Source: Streptococcus taonis (GTDB lineage Bacteria > Bacillota > Bacilli > Lactobacillales > Streptococcaceae). Taken from it: a stretch of DNA of 64,000 bases. The stretch lies in contig NZ_JARZZP010000014.1 of the NCBI RefSeq assembly GCF_029948085.1, positions 1-64,000 of the forward strand. Direction: 5' to 3'. Shown piece after piece: positions 1 through 8,248 of this stretch (its first letter is position 1; each line of letters begins with the position of its first letter). The notes below the pieces were generated by a model. The model saw only the letters and a program-made list of their open reading frames with translations, searched no databases and had not been told where the DNA came from. Position numbers and translations under genes: made by a program.

Positions 1-920
1 TCAGCAAGCACATCAGCTTCTGAGTCAGCATCAACAAGTGCGTCAGAGTCAGCAAGTACATCAGCATCTGAGTCAGCCTCAACAAGTGCGTCAGAATCAG
101 CAAGTACATCCGCTTCTGAATCGGCATCAACAAGTGCGTCAGAGTCAGCAAGTACATCAGCATCTGAGTCAGCGTCAACAAGCGCGTCAGAGTCAGCAAG
201 TACATCAGCATCTGAGTCAGCATCAACAAGTGCATCAGAATCAGCAAGTACATCCGCTTCTGAGTCCGCATCAACAAGTGCATCAGAATCAGCAAGCACA
301 TCTGCATCTGAATCGGCATCAACAAGTGCGTCAGAATCAGCAAGTACATCAGCATCTGAGTCAGCATCAACAAGTGCATCAGAATCAGCAAGTACATCAG
401 CTTCTGAATCAGCATCAACAAGTGCCTCAGAGTCAGCAAGTACATCAGCTTCAGAGTCAGCGTCAACAAGTGCATCAGAATCAGCAAGTACATCAGCTTC
501 TGAGTCAGCATCAACAAGTGCATCAGAATCAGCAAGTACATCAGCATCTGAATCAGCATCAACGTCTGCGTCAGAATCAGCAAGCACAAGTGCTTCAGAG
601 TCAGCAAGCACCTCAGCATCAGAATCAGCATCAACAAGTGCATCTGAGTCAGCCTCAACGTCTGCTTCTGAATCGGCCTCAACAAGTGCATCAGAGTCAG
701 CAAGTACATCAGCATCAGAATCAGCATCAACAAGCGCTTCTGAATCAGCCTCAACGTCTGCCTCAGAGTCAGCAAGCACAAGTGCGTCAGAATCAGCAAG
801 CACATCGGCTTCTGAGTCAGCATCAACAAGCGCCTCTGAATCAGCGTCAACAAGCGCCTCAGAGTCAGCAAGCACAAGCGCATCAACATCAGCGTCTGAA
901 TCAGCAAGCACATCTGTTGT
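1..920 (+). repeat. 24-nt tandem repeat array encoding SASTSASE
   Basis: The DNA repeats with a basic period of about 24 nt (tca gca tca aca agt gcg tca gaa and variants). Differences between copies are mostly synonymous third positions (tca/tct, gaa/gag, gca/gcg/gct), so the protein repeat is kept while the DNA drifts. Such arrays expand and contract by slippage or recombination and are often collapsed in assemblies. Confidence 0.9.
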
Positions 921-1218
921 TACAAGTAAGGGAATGCCAGAGAGCTTATCACTTGATAGTTTAGATATCGATAGTGTGATTACATCGGATTCAATTAGCA
1001 CATCAGTATCGCAATCACTATCATTATCAGTAAGCGTAAGCCAGTCAGTGATTCATTCGACTAGTCAAGCTCCTCAAACTGATACCACTAAGACACGTAA
1101 GCAACTTCCAAATACTGGAACAGCAACTTCGGCTACAAATCTGCTCCTAGGAGCTGTAGCAGGTCTAACAGGATTAGGATTAGTAGCTAAACGTCGTAAG
1201 CGTGATGATGAAGAATAA
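1..1218 (+). CDS. Serine-rich repeat LPXTG surface protein, 3' part (5' end outside the window)
   Basis: Frame 1 is open from the first base to the TAA at 1216-1218. Residues 1 to about 305 are almost pure SASTSASE-type repeats, in which every second residue is Ser. A non-repetitive Ser-rich stretch follows, then a sorting signal: LPNTG (1105-1119), a hydrophobic span rich in Ala, Gly and Leu, and the positive tail KRRKRDDEE. This is the architecture of sortase A-anchored serine-rich repeat adhesins (PsrP, GspB, Fap1 and MonX-like families), where the repeat stalk is O-glycosylated and projects a binding region. The signal peptide and ligand-binding region lie to the left and cannot be seen. 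In several streptococci the SecA2/SecY2 and glycosyltransferase genes follow the adhesin gene. Here mutY follows, so any such locus must be elsewhere. Confidence 0.93.
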   Translation, partial: SASTSASESASTSASESASTSASESASTSASESASTSASESASTSASESASTSASESASTSASESASTSASESASTSASESASTSASESASTSASESASTSASESASTSASESASTSASESASTSASESASTSASESASTSASESASTSASESASTSASESASTSASESASTSASESASTSASESASTSASESASTSASESASTSASESASTSASESASTSASESASTSASESASTSASESASTSASESASTSASESASTSASESASTSASESASTSASESASTSASESASTSASTSASESASTSVVTSKGMPESLSLDSLDIDSVITSDSISTSVSQSLSLSVSVSQSVIHSTSQAPQTDTTKTRKQLPNTGTATSATNLLLGAVAGLTGLGLVAKRRKRDDEE

Positions 1219-1313
1219 GCTTTCTAACTAATCAGTAATTTGATTATTCTGATCAAAAAATCTGAAAGTTCAGATTGAAGACAAAGGAGTCTGGGATAAT
1301 AGTCCGTATCTCC

Positions 1314-1347
1314 TAAAAAAAGCAACGGTTTTTGCCGTTGCTTTTTT
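1314..1347 (+). terminator. Rho-independent terminator after the surface protein gene
   Basis: Stem AGCAACGG (1321-1328) and CCGTTGCT (1335-1342) with loop TTTTTG. An A-run precedes it and a T-run follows. It lies about 100 bp after the stop codon. Confidence 0.9.
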
Positions 1348-1370
1348 ACATGTTTACGATAGTTTTGGTA

Positions 1371-1482
1371 TAGTGGAGTGAACCTAGAATAGTACGCTAC
1401 GAATTCTAAAACATTTTTAGAAATTATGGTAGATTGAATCTAGAGTAGTACGCTACAACTGCTAAAAATATTTTTAGAGATT
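1371..1482. repeat. Two imperfect tandem copies of a 56-bp AT-rich unit
   Basis: Copy 1 (about 1371-1426) and copy 2 (about 1427-1482) share the core AGTACGCTAC at 1391-1400 and 1447-1456, exactly 56 bp apart. Each core is preceded by a CTAGA[A/G]T-like string and followed by a CTAAAA...TTTTTAGA inverted repeat. No reading frame. It may be a remnant of a small interspersed element of mitis-group streptococci, but I cannot assign it to BOX, RUP or SPRITE from memory. Confidence 0.7.
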
Positions 1483-1780
1483 TATTTGACTTTCCTAACC
1501 TCTCTATTCATATCTTATTTCAATCCACTATATTTAACTTAAATCAACATTTTTAAATTAAAACTGACAAGTAGCTATATAAAAATTAGAGTATTATGAA
1601 TAGAATAAATCTTTTCTACTTTTGTTTCCAGACATCCTAGACTCTGATAAACTTTTTTAAACTATGTGTTTATTCAAAATTTAAACAAGATAATCTTTAG
1701 ATTTCCTTTTTCTTCCTTTTAGTCTTATAGTCTTTATTTTATTGAATGTCTATCTTGATTTTTTGAGTATCCTAAAAGGT
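1483..1780. other. AT-rich intergenic stretch with no recognised gene
   Basis: Rich in T-tracts and A-tracts, with stops in all frames. No convincing ORF, RNA fold or repeat beyond the 56-bp units to its left. The mutY promoter begins at its right edge. Confidence 0.5.
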
Positions 1781-1782
1781 TA

Positions 1783-1791
1783 TGCTATACT
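1783..1791 (+). promoter_or_regulatory. Extended -10 promoter of mutY
   Basis: TGCTATACT (TG at 1783-1784, -10 hexamer at 1786-1791). The hexamer ends only 6 bases before the ATG at 1798, so transcription should begin at or next to that ATG. The message is then either leaderless or uses the internal ATG at 1828. Confidence 0.65.
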
Positions 1792-1797
1792 AGAAAT

Positions 1798-2961
1798 ATG
1801 TTAGATTTGGAGAAATATGGTGTGACCATGTGGGAAGAGGACAAGATTCTCTCTTTCCGTCAAAAATTATTAGCCTGGTATGACAAAAACAAGCGGGATT
1901 TACCTTGGAGACGAAGCAAGAATCCTTATCATATCTGGGTATCTGAAATTATGTTGCAGCAGACTCGAGTTGATACCGTCATTCCCTATTATGAACGTTT
2001 TTTAGACTGGTTTCCGACCGTAGAAAGCTTAGCAAATGCTCCTGAGGAGCGCTTATTAAAAGCCTGGGAAGGACTTGGCTATTATTCTCGTGTCCGCAAT
2101 ATGCAAACAGCCGCTCAACAGATTATAAATGAATTTGAAGGCAAGTTCCCGTCTACTTATGAAGGTATTTCAAGCTTGAAAGGGATAGGTCCTTATACAG
2201 CTGGTGCAATCTCTAGTATTGCCTTTAACCTTCCACAGCCTGCAGTAGACGGCAATGTCATGCGCGTTTTGGCACGTTTATTTGAAGTCAATCATGATAT
2301 TGGAAATCCTAGCAATCGAAAAATATTTCAAGCTATGATGGAGGTTTTGATAGATCCTGATCGTCCAGGTGATTTCAATCAGGCTTTGATGGATTTAGGT
2401 TCAGATATTGAGGCTCCTGTTAATCCAAGACCTGAGGAGAGTCCTGTTAAGGAGTTCAGTGCTGCTTACCAACATGGGACCATGGATCGCTATCCAATTA
2501 AGGCTCCAAAGAAAAAGCCAATCCCTATTTATCTAAAGGCTCTTGTAGTGCAAAATAGTCAGGGTCAGTTTCTATTAGAAAAGAATGAAAGTGAGAAGTT
2601 ACTTGCTGGATTTTGGCATTTTCCCTTGATTGAAGTTGATGAATTCTCAGACCAGACTCAGGACTTGGACCTTTTTAGTCAAGTAGCGGAGCCGATTCTA
2701 GAACTGGGACCATCTCCACAGGAGAGTTTTGAACAGGACTATGATTTAAAAGTTGAGTGGCAAGATCTACGTTTTGAAGAGGTCAAGCACATTTTTAGCC
2801 ATCGTAAATGGCATATCCAGATAATTGCAGGCCGAGTTGCTGAGACACAGGAATATACAGATAGAGAAGTCCTTTGGTTAAGTCCAGAAGAATTTAGCAA
2901 TTATCCCCTAGCTAAACCTCAGCAAAAGATTTGGCAAGCCTACTTGAAAAGAAGCCACTAG
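1798..2961 (+). CDS. mutY: A/G-specific adenine DNA glycosylase MutY, lacking the iron-sulfur cluster cysteines
   Basis: Removes adenine mispaired with 8-oxoguanine in base excision repair. 387 aa, typical length. Seen: catalytic Glu in SEIMLQQT (about residue 50), helix-hairpin-helix LKGIGPYTAG (about 127-136), catalytic Asp in VDGNVMRV (about 151), and a C-terminal NUDIX-like 8-oxoG recognition domain (from about 245) with the FSH motif in FSHRKWH. The four cysteines that normally bind a [4Fe-4S] cluster after residue 200 are absent, and the protein has no cysteine at all. Start: ATG 1798 sits at the predicted transcription start (leaderless). An in-frame ATG at 1828 (MWEEDK) has GGAG at 1809-1812. 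I keep 1798 from recalled pneumococcal homologues. Confidence 0.96.
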   Translation: MLDLEKYGVTMWEEDKILSFRQKLLAWYDKNKRDLPWRRSKNPYHIWVSEIMLQQTRVDTVIPYYERFLDWFPTVESLANAPEERLLKAWEGLGYYSRVRNMQTAAQQIINEFEGKFPSTYEGISSLKGIGPYTAGAISSIAFNLPQPAVDGNVMRVLARLFEVNHDIGNPSNRKIFQAMMEVLIDPDRPGDFNQALMDLGSDIEAPVNPRPEESPVKEFSAAYQHGTMDRYPIKAPKKKPIPIYLKALVVQNSQGQFLLEKNESEKLLAGFWHFPLIEVDEFSDQTQDLDLFSQVAEPILELGPSPQESFEQDYDLKVEWQDLRFEEVKHIFSHRKWHIQIIAGRVAETQEYTDREVLWLSPEEFSNYPLAKPQQKIWQAYLKRSH

Positions 2962-2993
2962 CATCGGTCTTTCGTGTCTTCTTTACATTTTTT

Positions 2994-3002
2994 TGGTATA
3001 AT
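2994..3002 (+). promoter_or_regulatory. Extended -10 promoter of vicRKX
   Basis: TGGTATAAT (-10 hexamer 2997-3002), 23 bp before the vicR ATG. No good -35 at 17-bp spacing, which is usual for extended -10 promoters. The Shine-Dalgarno GGAAAAAGGTG follows. Confidence 0.75.
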
Positions 3003-3025
3003 GAGATAAGGAAAAAGGTGACTAA

Positions 3026-3730
3026 ATGAAAAAAATACTAATTGTAGATGATGAAAAACCCATCTCAGATATTATAAAATTTAATATGACCAAGGAAGGT
3101 TATGAAGTTGTAACTGCTTTTAATGGTCGTGAAGCACTTGAACAATTTGAAGCTGAGCAACCAGATATTATTATCTTGGATTTGATGCTTCCAGAGATTG
3201 ATGGACTTGAGGTCGCAAAAACTATTCGTAAGACAAGTAGTGTTCCTATTATCATGCTTTCAGCTAAAGACAGCGAGTTTGATAAGGTTATTGGGCTTGA
3301 ACTTGGAGCAGATGACTATGTGACCAAGCCATTTTCAAATCGTGAACTACAGGCCCGTGTTAAAGCTCTTCTCCGTCGTACAGATCTTGTCTCAGTTGAT
3401 AACCAAGAACCTGAAACGAAATTACAAAGTCTGCAGATTGGTGATTTGGAGATTTTACCAGATGCCTACGTGGCTAAGAAATATGGTGAAGAGTTAGACC
3501 TAACCCACCGTGAATTCGAACTCTTGCATCATTTAGCTTCTCATCTTGGTCAAGTTATTACCCGAGAACATCTTCTTGAAACTGTTTGGGGATATGACTA
3601 TTTTGGAGATGTCCGTACAGTTGATGTAACCATTAGACGTTTGCGCGAGAAGATTGAAGATACACCAAGTAGACCTGAATACATCCTAACTCGTCGTGGA
3701 GTAGGATATTATATGAGAAATAATGATTGA
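3026..3730 (+). CDS. vicR: VicR/WalR response regulator of cell-wall homeostasis
   Basis: OmpR-family DNA-binding regulator of the essential WalRK (VicRK) system, which controls peptidoglycan hydrolases such as PcsB in streptococci (family knowledge). 234 aa, full length. Receiver domain 1-115 with acidic pocket DD (8-9), phospho-acceptor Asp52 in ILDLMLP and Lys101 in VTKPF. Winged-helix domain from about 130 to 232 with the typical [15 protein letters not shown] recognition region. First gene of vicRKX. Its stop overlaps the vicK start by 8 nt, which implies translational coupling. Confidence 0.98.
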   Translation: MKKILIVDDEKPISDIIKFNMTKEGYEVVTAFNGREALEQFEAEQPDIIILDLMLPEIDGLEVAKTIRKTSSVPIIMLSAKDSEFDKVIGLELGADDYVTKPFSNRELQARVKALLRRTDLVSVDNQEPETKLQSLQIGDLEILPDAYVAKKYGEELDLTHREFELLHHLASHLGQVITREHLLETVWGYDYFGDVRTVDVTIRRLREKIEDTPSRPEYILTRRGVGYYMRNND

Positions 3731-5072
3731 AGTAATTAGACAAACAATTTTGACGAGCGACTTTATCTTTATCCTCATCTTAATTGGCTTTATTCTGTTA
3801 GTGTCTTTTCTCTTGCTTGAGAGTCGTCGTGATAATATTCGTTTGAGGCAGATCAATCAGAAAATAAAAGATTTGATTGATGGTGATTATTCTCAGGTTT
3901 TGGATATGCAAGGAAGCTCAGAGATAACTAATATCACTAACAATCTTAATGATTTGTCTGAAGTCATTCGTCTGACTCAAGAAAATCTGGAACAAGAGAG
4001 TAAAAGGTTGCATAGTATTCTGTCCTACATGACAGACGGAGTGCTTGCAACCAACCGTCGTGGGCAAATCATCATGATCAATGATATGGCCAAGAGACAA
4101 CTTGGAGTTGAAAGGGATGATGCTCTTAATCAAAATATCTTAGAGTTACTCAAGATTGAAGAAGAGTATGAGCTGAGAGAACTTATTACTCAGAGTCCTG
4201 AGCTGATGATTTATTCGCAGAATCTTAATGGTGAATATATCAGTTTGCGTGTGCGCTTTGCCTTGATTCGGAGAGAGTCTGGCTTTATCTCTGGTCTAGT
4301 AGCTGTCTTACATGATACGACTGAACAAGAGAAAGAAGAGCGTGAGAGAAGGCTTTTTGTTTCGAACGTTAGTCATGAATTGCGTACACCTTTGACAAGT
4401 GTAAAATCCTACCTTGAAGCCTTGGATGAGGGAGCCCTAACAGAACCAGTTGCTCCAGATTTTATCAAGGTTTCTTTGGATGAAACCAACCGCATGATGC
4501 GGATGGTGACGGATCTCTTGCACCTTTCACGGATTGACAATGAGTCCAGTCACTTGGATGTTGAGTTGATTAACTTTACTGCCTTTATCACTTTTATACT
4601 CAATCGTTTTGATAAGATGAGAAGTCAAGATGAGGAGAAGAAGTACGAGTTGGTGAGAGATTATCCGATTAACTCTGTTTGGATTGAAATTGATACGGAT
4701 AAGATGACTCAGGTGATTGATAATATCCTAAATAACGCCATCAAATATTCACCAGATGGTGGAAAAATCACTGTAAGTATGAAAACTACAGATGATCAGA
4801 TGATTTTATCTATCTCCGACCAAGGTTTAGGGATTCCAAAGCAAGATTTGCCGAAGATTTTTGACCGTTTCTATCGAGTTGACAGAGCAAGAAGTCGTGC
4901 TCAGGGTGGAACAGGATTAGGATTGGCTATCGCCAAGGAAATCATCAAGCAACATAAGGGCTTTATCTGGGCCAAGAGTGAATATGGCAAGGGCTCTACT
5001 TTTACCATCGTACTTCCATACGATAAAGATGCCGTGAAAGAAGAGATTTGGGAGGATGAAGTAGAAGACTAG
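3723..5072 (+). CDS. vicK: VicK/WalK sensor histidine kinase
   Basis: Membrane histidine kinase, partner of VicR. 449 aa. Streptococcal VicK has one transmembrane segment (about residues 12-32) and almost no extracellular part, unlike the two-span WalK of Bacillus; that is what is seen here. Order: membrane span, HAMP-like linker (40-90), PAS domain (about 95-200), HisKA with phospho-His218 in [11 protein letters not shown], and HATPase_c with N-box NNAIKY, G1 DQGLGI and G2 GTGLGLA. The start overlaps vicR by 8 nt. vicX follows after one base. Confidence 0.98.
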   Translation: MIEVIRQTILTSDFIFILILIGFILLVSFLLLESRRDNIRLRQINQKIKDLIDGDYSQVLDMQGSSEITNITNNLNDLSEVIRLTQENLEQESKRLHSILSYMTDGVLATNRRGQIIMINDMAKRQLGVERDDALNQNILELLKIEEEYELRELITQSPELMIYSQNLNGEYISLRVRFALIRRESGFISGLVAVLHDTTEQEKEERERRLFVSNVSHELRTPLTSVKSYLEALDEGALTEPVAPDFIKVSLDETNRMMRMVTDLLHLSRIDNESSHLDVELINFTAFITFILNRFDKMRSQDEEKKYELVRDYPINSVWIEIDTDKMTQVIDNILNNAIKYSPDGGKITVSMKTTDDQMILSISDQGLGIPKQDLPKIFDRFYRVDRARSRAQGGTGLGLAIAKEIIKQHKGFIWAKSEYGKGSTFTIVLPYDKDAVKEEIWEDEVED

Positions 5073-5073
5073 A

Positions 5074-5883
5074 ATGAGTGATATCGGTTTTAAATACAGT
5101 ATTTTAGCATCGGGTTCCAGTGGAAATTCTTTCTACTTGGAAACACCAAAAAAGAAAATTTTAGTAGATGCGGGACTATCTGGCAAAAAAATTACAAGCC
5201 TTTTGAGTGAAATCAATCGTAAACCAGAGGATTTGGATGCTATCTTGATAACGCATGAGCATTCAGACCATATCCACGGTGTAGGCGTCCTTGCTCGCAA
5301 GTACGGCATGGATCTTTATGCCAATGAGAAAACTTGGCAGGCTATGGAAAATAGTAAGTATCTCGGTAAGGTTGACTCGTCGCAAAAGCATATTTTTGAG
5401 ATGGGAAAAACCAAAACCTTTGGCGATATCGATATTGAGAGCTTTGGTGTGAGTCATGATGCAGTTGCGCCCCAGTTTTATCGTTTTATGAAGGACGATA
5501 AGAGCTTTGTCATGCTGACGGATACAGGCTATGTTAGTGACCGTATGGCTGGCATTGTCGAGAATGCCGATGGCTACTTGATTGAGTCTAATCATGATGT
5601 TGAAATCCTGCGAGCAGGATCTTACGCATGGCGACTCAAACAACGGATCCTGTCTGACCTTGGCCACCTCTCAAATGAGGATGGAGCAGATGCTATGATT
5701 CGGACACTAGGTAATCGTACCAAGAAGATTTACCTAGGCCATTTGTCTAAGGAAAATAATATCAAGGAGCTAGCCCACATGACTATGGTCAATCAGTTAG
5801 CTCAAGCAGACCTAGGAGTAGGAGTAGATTTTCAGGTTTACGACACTTCACCAGACACCGCAACACCACTGACTGATATATAA
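5074..5883 (+). CDS. vicX: VicX/YycJ metallo-beta-lactamase-fold hydrolase
   Basis: Third gene of the vic operon, 269 aa. The metal-binding motif HEHSDHIHG (about 61-69) and later His/Asp ligands (SHD, TDTGY, GHLS) identify an MBL-fold hydrolase of the YycJ/WalJ family, linked in other species to DNA replication or repair and cell-wall stress. Exact substrate unknown. Starts one base after the vicK stop. The bidirectional terminator at 5882-5909 ends the operon. Confidence 0.95.
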   Translation: MSDIGFKYSILASGSSGNSFYLETPKKKILVDAGLSGKKITSLLSEINRKPEDLDAILITHEHSDHIHGVGVLARKYGMDLYANEKTWQAMENSKYLGKVDSSQKHIFEMGKTKTFGDIDIESFGVSHDAVAPQFYRFMKDDKSFVMLTDTGYVSDRMAGIVENADGYLIESNHDVEILRAGSYAWRLKQRILSDLGHLSNEDGADAMIRTLGNRTKKIYLGHLSKENNIKELAHMTMVNQLAQADLGVGVDFQVYDTSPDTATPLTDI

Positions 5884-5909
5884 AAAAGAAGGCATTGACC
5901 TTCTTTTTT
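5882..5909. terminator. Bidirectional terminator between vicX and the thioredoxin-fold gene
   Basis: AAAAAAGAAGG (5882-5892) and CCTTCTTTTTT (5899-5909) with a 6-nt loop. A/T-runs on both sides serve the two converging genes. Confidence 0.88.
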
Positions 5910-5918
5910 ATATCTCTT

Positions 5919-6266
5919 TTACAATCCTGCAAATTCTTTGATTTCTTGTGCTGACATTGAAGAGTCACAACGGACATTGATTTGTCCATCTGCAATGTGA
6001 ACAAACCCTGGTACAGTTGGGATTTCGTAGCGTGAGCGGAAGTCTTGTAAAGCTTCAAGTTGACTTGGTTCTTCGCTATTGATGAAGTAGATGTGCGCTT
6101 TGGTTTCAGCCACCACACCAGCCAATGTACCAGCAAATTTACGGCAGTAAGGGCAAGTTTTGCGACCGATAAAGAAGGTTGCAGTTTCTTTCTTATCAAG
6201 AGCTTCTTGCGCACGCGCTACAGTTGTAACTTCAAGATCTTTGATGTTTTCTAAAAATTGTTCCAT
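5919..6266 (-). CDS. Thioredoxin-fold protein (bacteriocin transport accessory protein-like)
   Basis: 115 aa, no signal peptide, so cytoplasmic. The active site CPYC (Cys38, Cys41) is preceded by TATFFIGR and followed by a cis-Pro region in IPTVPGF. It matches the streptococcal Bta-like thioredoxin family, a thiol-disulfide reductase of uncertain substrate. No bacteriocin genes are near, so the Bta name is historical. The SD GAGGTAA lies just before ATG on the minus strand. Monocistronic, converging with vicX. Confidence 0.85.
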   Translation of the reverse strand: MEQFLENIKDLEVTTVARAQEALDKKETATFFIGRKTCPYCRKFAGTLAGVVAETKAHIYFINSEEPSQLEALQDFRSRYEIPTVPGFVHIADGQINVRCDSSMSAQEIKEFAGL

Positions 6267-6336
6267 GAGATTACCTCGCTTTCATTGATATGTCTAGTAT
6301 GCCATAAAGTTTCTAAAATTGCTTAGATTTGATACG

Positions 6337-6369
6337 AAAAAAAGATGAGATTGGTTGGTCTCATCTTTT
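6337..6369 (-). terminator. Terminator of pgm
   Basis: AAAAGATGAGA (6340-6350) and TCTCATCTTTT (6359-6369), loop TTGGTTGG. Read on the minus strand, the stem is followed by a T-run encoded by 6337-6343. Confidence 0.88.
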
Positions 6370-6377
6370 ATAGGATT

Positions 6378-8096
6378 TTATTTTACAAAGGCATTGATTT
6401 CAGCTTCGATGTTAGCAATCTTAGCTTGTGAATCTTCGTTACTTTCACCAACAACTGCAATGTAGAACTTGATTTTTGGTTCAGTACCTGAAGGGCGAAC
6501 TGCAATCCATGATCCATCTGCAAGTGTGTATTTCAACACATCACTTGGAGGAGTAGTTAAAGCTGTAACTGTTCCATCAGCGGCAGTAGATGTTTGTGCT
6601 TTAAAGTCTTCAACGACAGTGATAGTTGTTGCATTCCATTCTTTTGGTGCATTGTTGCGGAATTTAGCCATAATTGCTTTGATTTGCTCAGCACCGTCAA
6701 CACCAGAGAGGGTAACAGAGATTGTCTTTTCAGCATAGTAGCCGTACTCTTTGTAGATTTCTTCGATACCATCAGCAAGTGTCAAACCACGAGAGCGGTA
6801 GTAGGCAGCAAGTTCAGCAACGACAAGAACTGCTTGGATTGCATCTTTATCGCGAACGAATGGTTTAATCAAGTAACCGAAGCTTTCTTCAAACCCCATC
6901 ATGTAAGTGTGATTGTGTTTTTCTTCGAATTCTTGGATTTTTTCAGCGATAAATTTGAAACCAGTCAAAACGTTGAACATGGTTGCGCCGTAGCTTTCAG
7001 CAATCTTAGTTACCAAGTCAGTTGATACGATAGATTTGCAAAGAGCTGCGTTTTCTGGAAGTGTCCCAGCATTTTTGTGGGCTTCCAAGATGTACTTAGC
7101 CATGATAGCACCGATTTGGTTACCAGAAAGGTTAAGGTAGCTACCGTCTTTTTGAAGGACTTCAACACCGACACGGTCAGCATCAGGGTCGGTTGCAACA
7201 AGAACATCAGCGCCTACTTGGCGACCAAGCTCTTCAGCAAGTGCAAAGGCTGCTTGGCTTTCTGGGTTTGGAGATTTAACAGTTGAGAAGTCTGGGTCTG
7301 GAGTTGCTTGAGCTTCAACGACTTGTACTGAGTCAAATCCTGCTTGAGCTAGAGCACGACGAGCCAACATTTCACCAGTACCATGAAGTGGTGTGTAGAC
7401 AATCTTCATGTCTTTACCATATTCTTCAATCAAGGCAGGGTTGATGTTAACGTCTTTTACTTCTTTGAGGTACTCAGTGTCAATAGCGTCTCCAATAACT
7501 TCAATCAAACCAGATGCTTTTTCAGCTTCTACATCAGCAACTTCAACAGCAAATGGATTTTCGATCGCACGGATGTAAGTTGTCAAAGCGTCCGCATCGT
7601 GTGGAGGCATTTGTCCACCATCTTCACCATAAACCTTATAACCGTTAAATGGTGCAGGGTTGTGGCTGGCAGTAATCATGATACCTGCAAAGCAGTTGAG
7701 GTAACGAACGGCAAACGAAAGCTCTGGAGTTGGACGGAGACTTTCAAAAACATAAGATTTAATACCGTGTTTAGCAAGAACTGCTGCAGATTCAAAGGCA
7801 AATTCTGGAGAGAAGTGACGGCTATCATAAGCGATGGCAACACCACGTTCCTTTTCATTTCCACCTTTTGATTCAATCAAACGAGCCAAACCTTCAGTTG
7901 CTTGACGGACTACAAAAATGTTAATACGGTTGGTACCGGCACCAATCAATCCACGCATACCTGCAGTACCAAACTCAAGATTTGTATAGAATGCGTCTTC
8001 CTTAGTTTTTTCGTCCATATTTTCCAAATCATGACGAAGATAGTCTGGAAGTTTTGCGAAATCAACCCATTTCTGGTAATTTTCTTGGTAAGACAT
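6378..8096 (-). CDS. pgm: Alpha-phosphoglucomutase
   Basis: Interconverts glucose-1-phosphate and glucose-6-phosphate, feeding UDP-glucose, capsule and teichoic acid synthesis. 572 aa, the usual length of the Firmicute PgmA/PgcA group. Phosphoserine loop TASHNP (Ser about 144), Mg-binding DPDADR (about 306-311), sugar-binding GFEESFGY, phosphate-binding RPSGTEPK near the C-terminus. SD AAAGGAGA before ATG. Own promoter and terminator, so monocistronic. Confidence 0.97.
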   Translation of the reverse strand: MSYQENYQKWVDFAKLPDYLRHDLENMDEKTKEDAFYTNLEFGTAGMRGLIGAGTNRINIFVVRQATEGLARLIESKGGNEKERGVAIAYDSRHFSPEFAFESAAVLAKHGIKSYVFESLRPTPELSFAVRYLNCFAGIMITASHNPAPFNGYKVYGEDGGQMPPHDADALTTYIRAIENPFAVEVADVEAEKASGLIEVIGDAIDTEYLKEVKDVNINPALIEEYGKDMKIVYTPLHGTGEMLARRALAQAGFDSVQVVEAQATPDPDFSTVKSPNPESQAAFALAEELGRQVGADVLVATDPDADRVGVEVLQKDGSYLNLSGNQIGAIMAKYILEAHKNAGTLPENAALCKSIVSTDLVTKIAESYGATMFNVLTGFKFIAEKIQEFEEKHNHTYMMGFEESFGYLIKPFVRDKDAIQAVLVVAELAAYYRSRGLTLADGIEEIYKEYGYYAEKTISVTLSGVDGAEQIKAIMAKFRNNAPKEWNATTITVVEDFKAQTSTAADGTVTALTTPPSDVLKYTLADGSWIAVRPSGTEPKIKFYIAVVGESNEDSQAKIANIEAEINAFVK

Positions 8097-8132
8097 AGGA
8101 AATCTCCTTTAATATATAATCTAATCGCATAC

Positions 8133-8161
8133 ATTATACCACGATTTGAAGTTTTAGTAAA
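8133..8161 (-). promoter_or_regulatory. pgm promoter
   Basis: On the minus strand: -35 TTTACT (8156-8161), 17-bp spacer, extended -10 TGGTATAAT (8133-8141). Well-formed sigma-A promoter. Confidence 0.8.
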
Positions 8162-8233
8162 ACGTTAGCATAAGTTTCTGAAAAAGTTATGAAATATACC
8201 TAAACCACAAGTCTTGAACGGCTTAGAGAAACA

Positions 8234-8242
8234 TGCTATACT
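8234..8242 (+). promoter_or_regulatory. Extended -10 promoter of the ABC-F gene
   Basis: TGCTATACT (8234-8242) ends 6 bases before the ATG at 8249, the same geometry as at mutY. Transcription should start at or next to the A of ATG. Confidence 0.65.
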
Positions 8243-8248
8243 AACTGT

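Noticed and set aside
38-964. A 308-codon open frame rich in Gln, His and Val overlapping the adhesin repeats
   Set aside because: It is the +2 frame of the 24-nt repeat; a repeat without stops in one copy stays open in all. No start signal, and frame 1 has the sorting motif.
5789-6214. Minus-strand 141-codon frame overlapping vicX and the thioredoxin gene
   Set aside because: Overlaps two well-supported genes in other frames and crosses a terminator; no SD.
5919-6266. A bacteriocin locus implied by the Bta-like name
   Set aside because: No bacteriocin, immunity or dedicated export gene is adjacent; neighbours are vicX and pgm.
7383-7871. Plus-strand 162-codon frame inside pgm
   Set aside because: Complete antisense overlap with a confident gene, Phe/Cys-rich composition typical of antisense frames.
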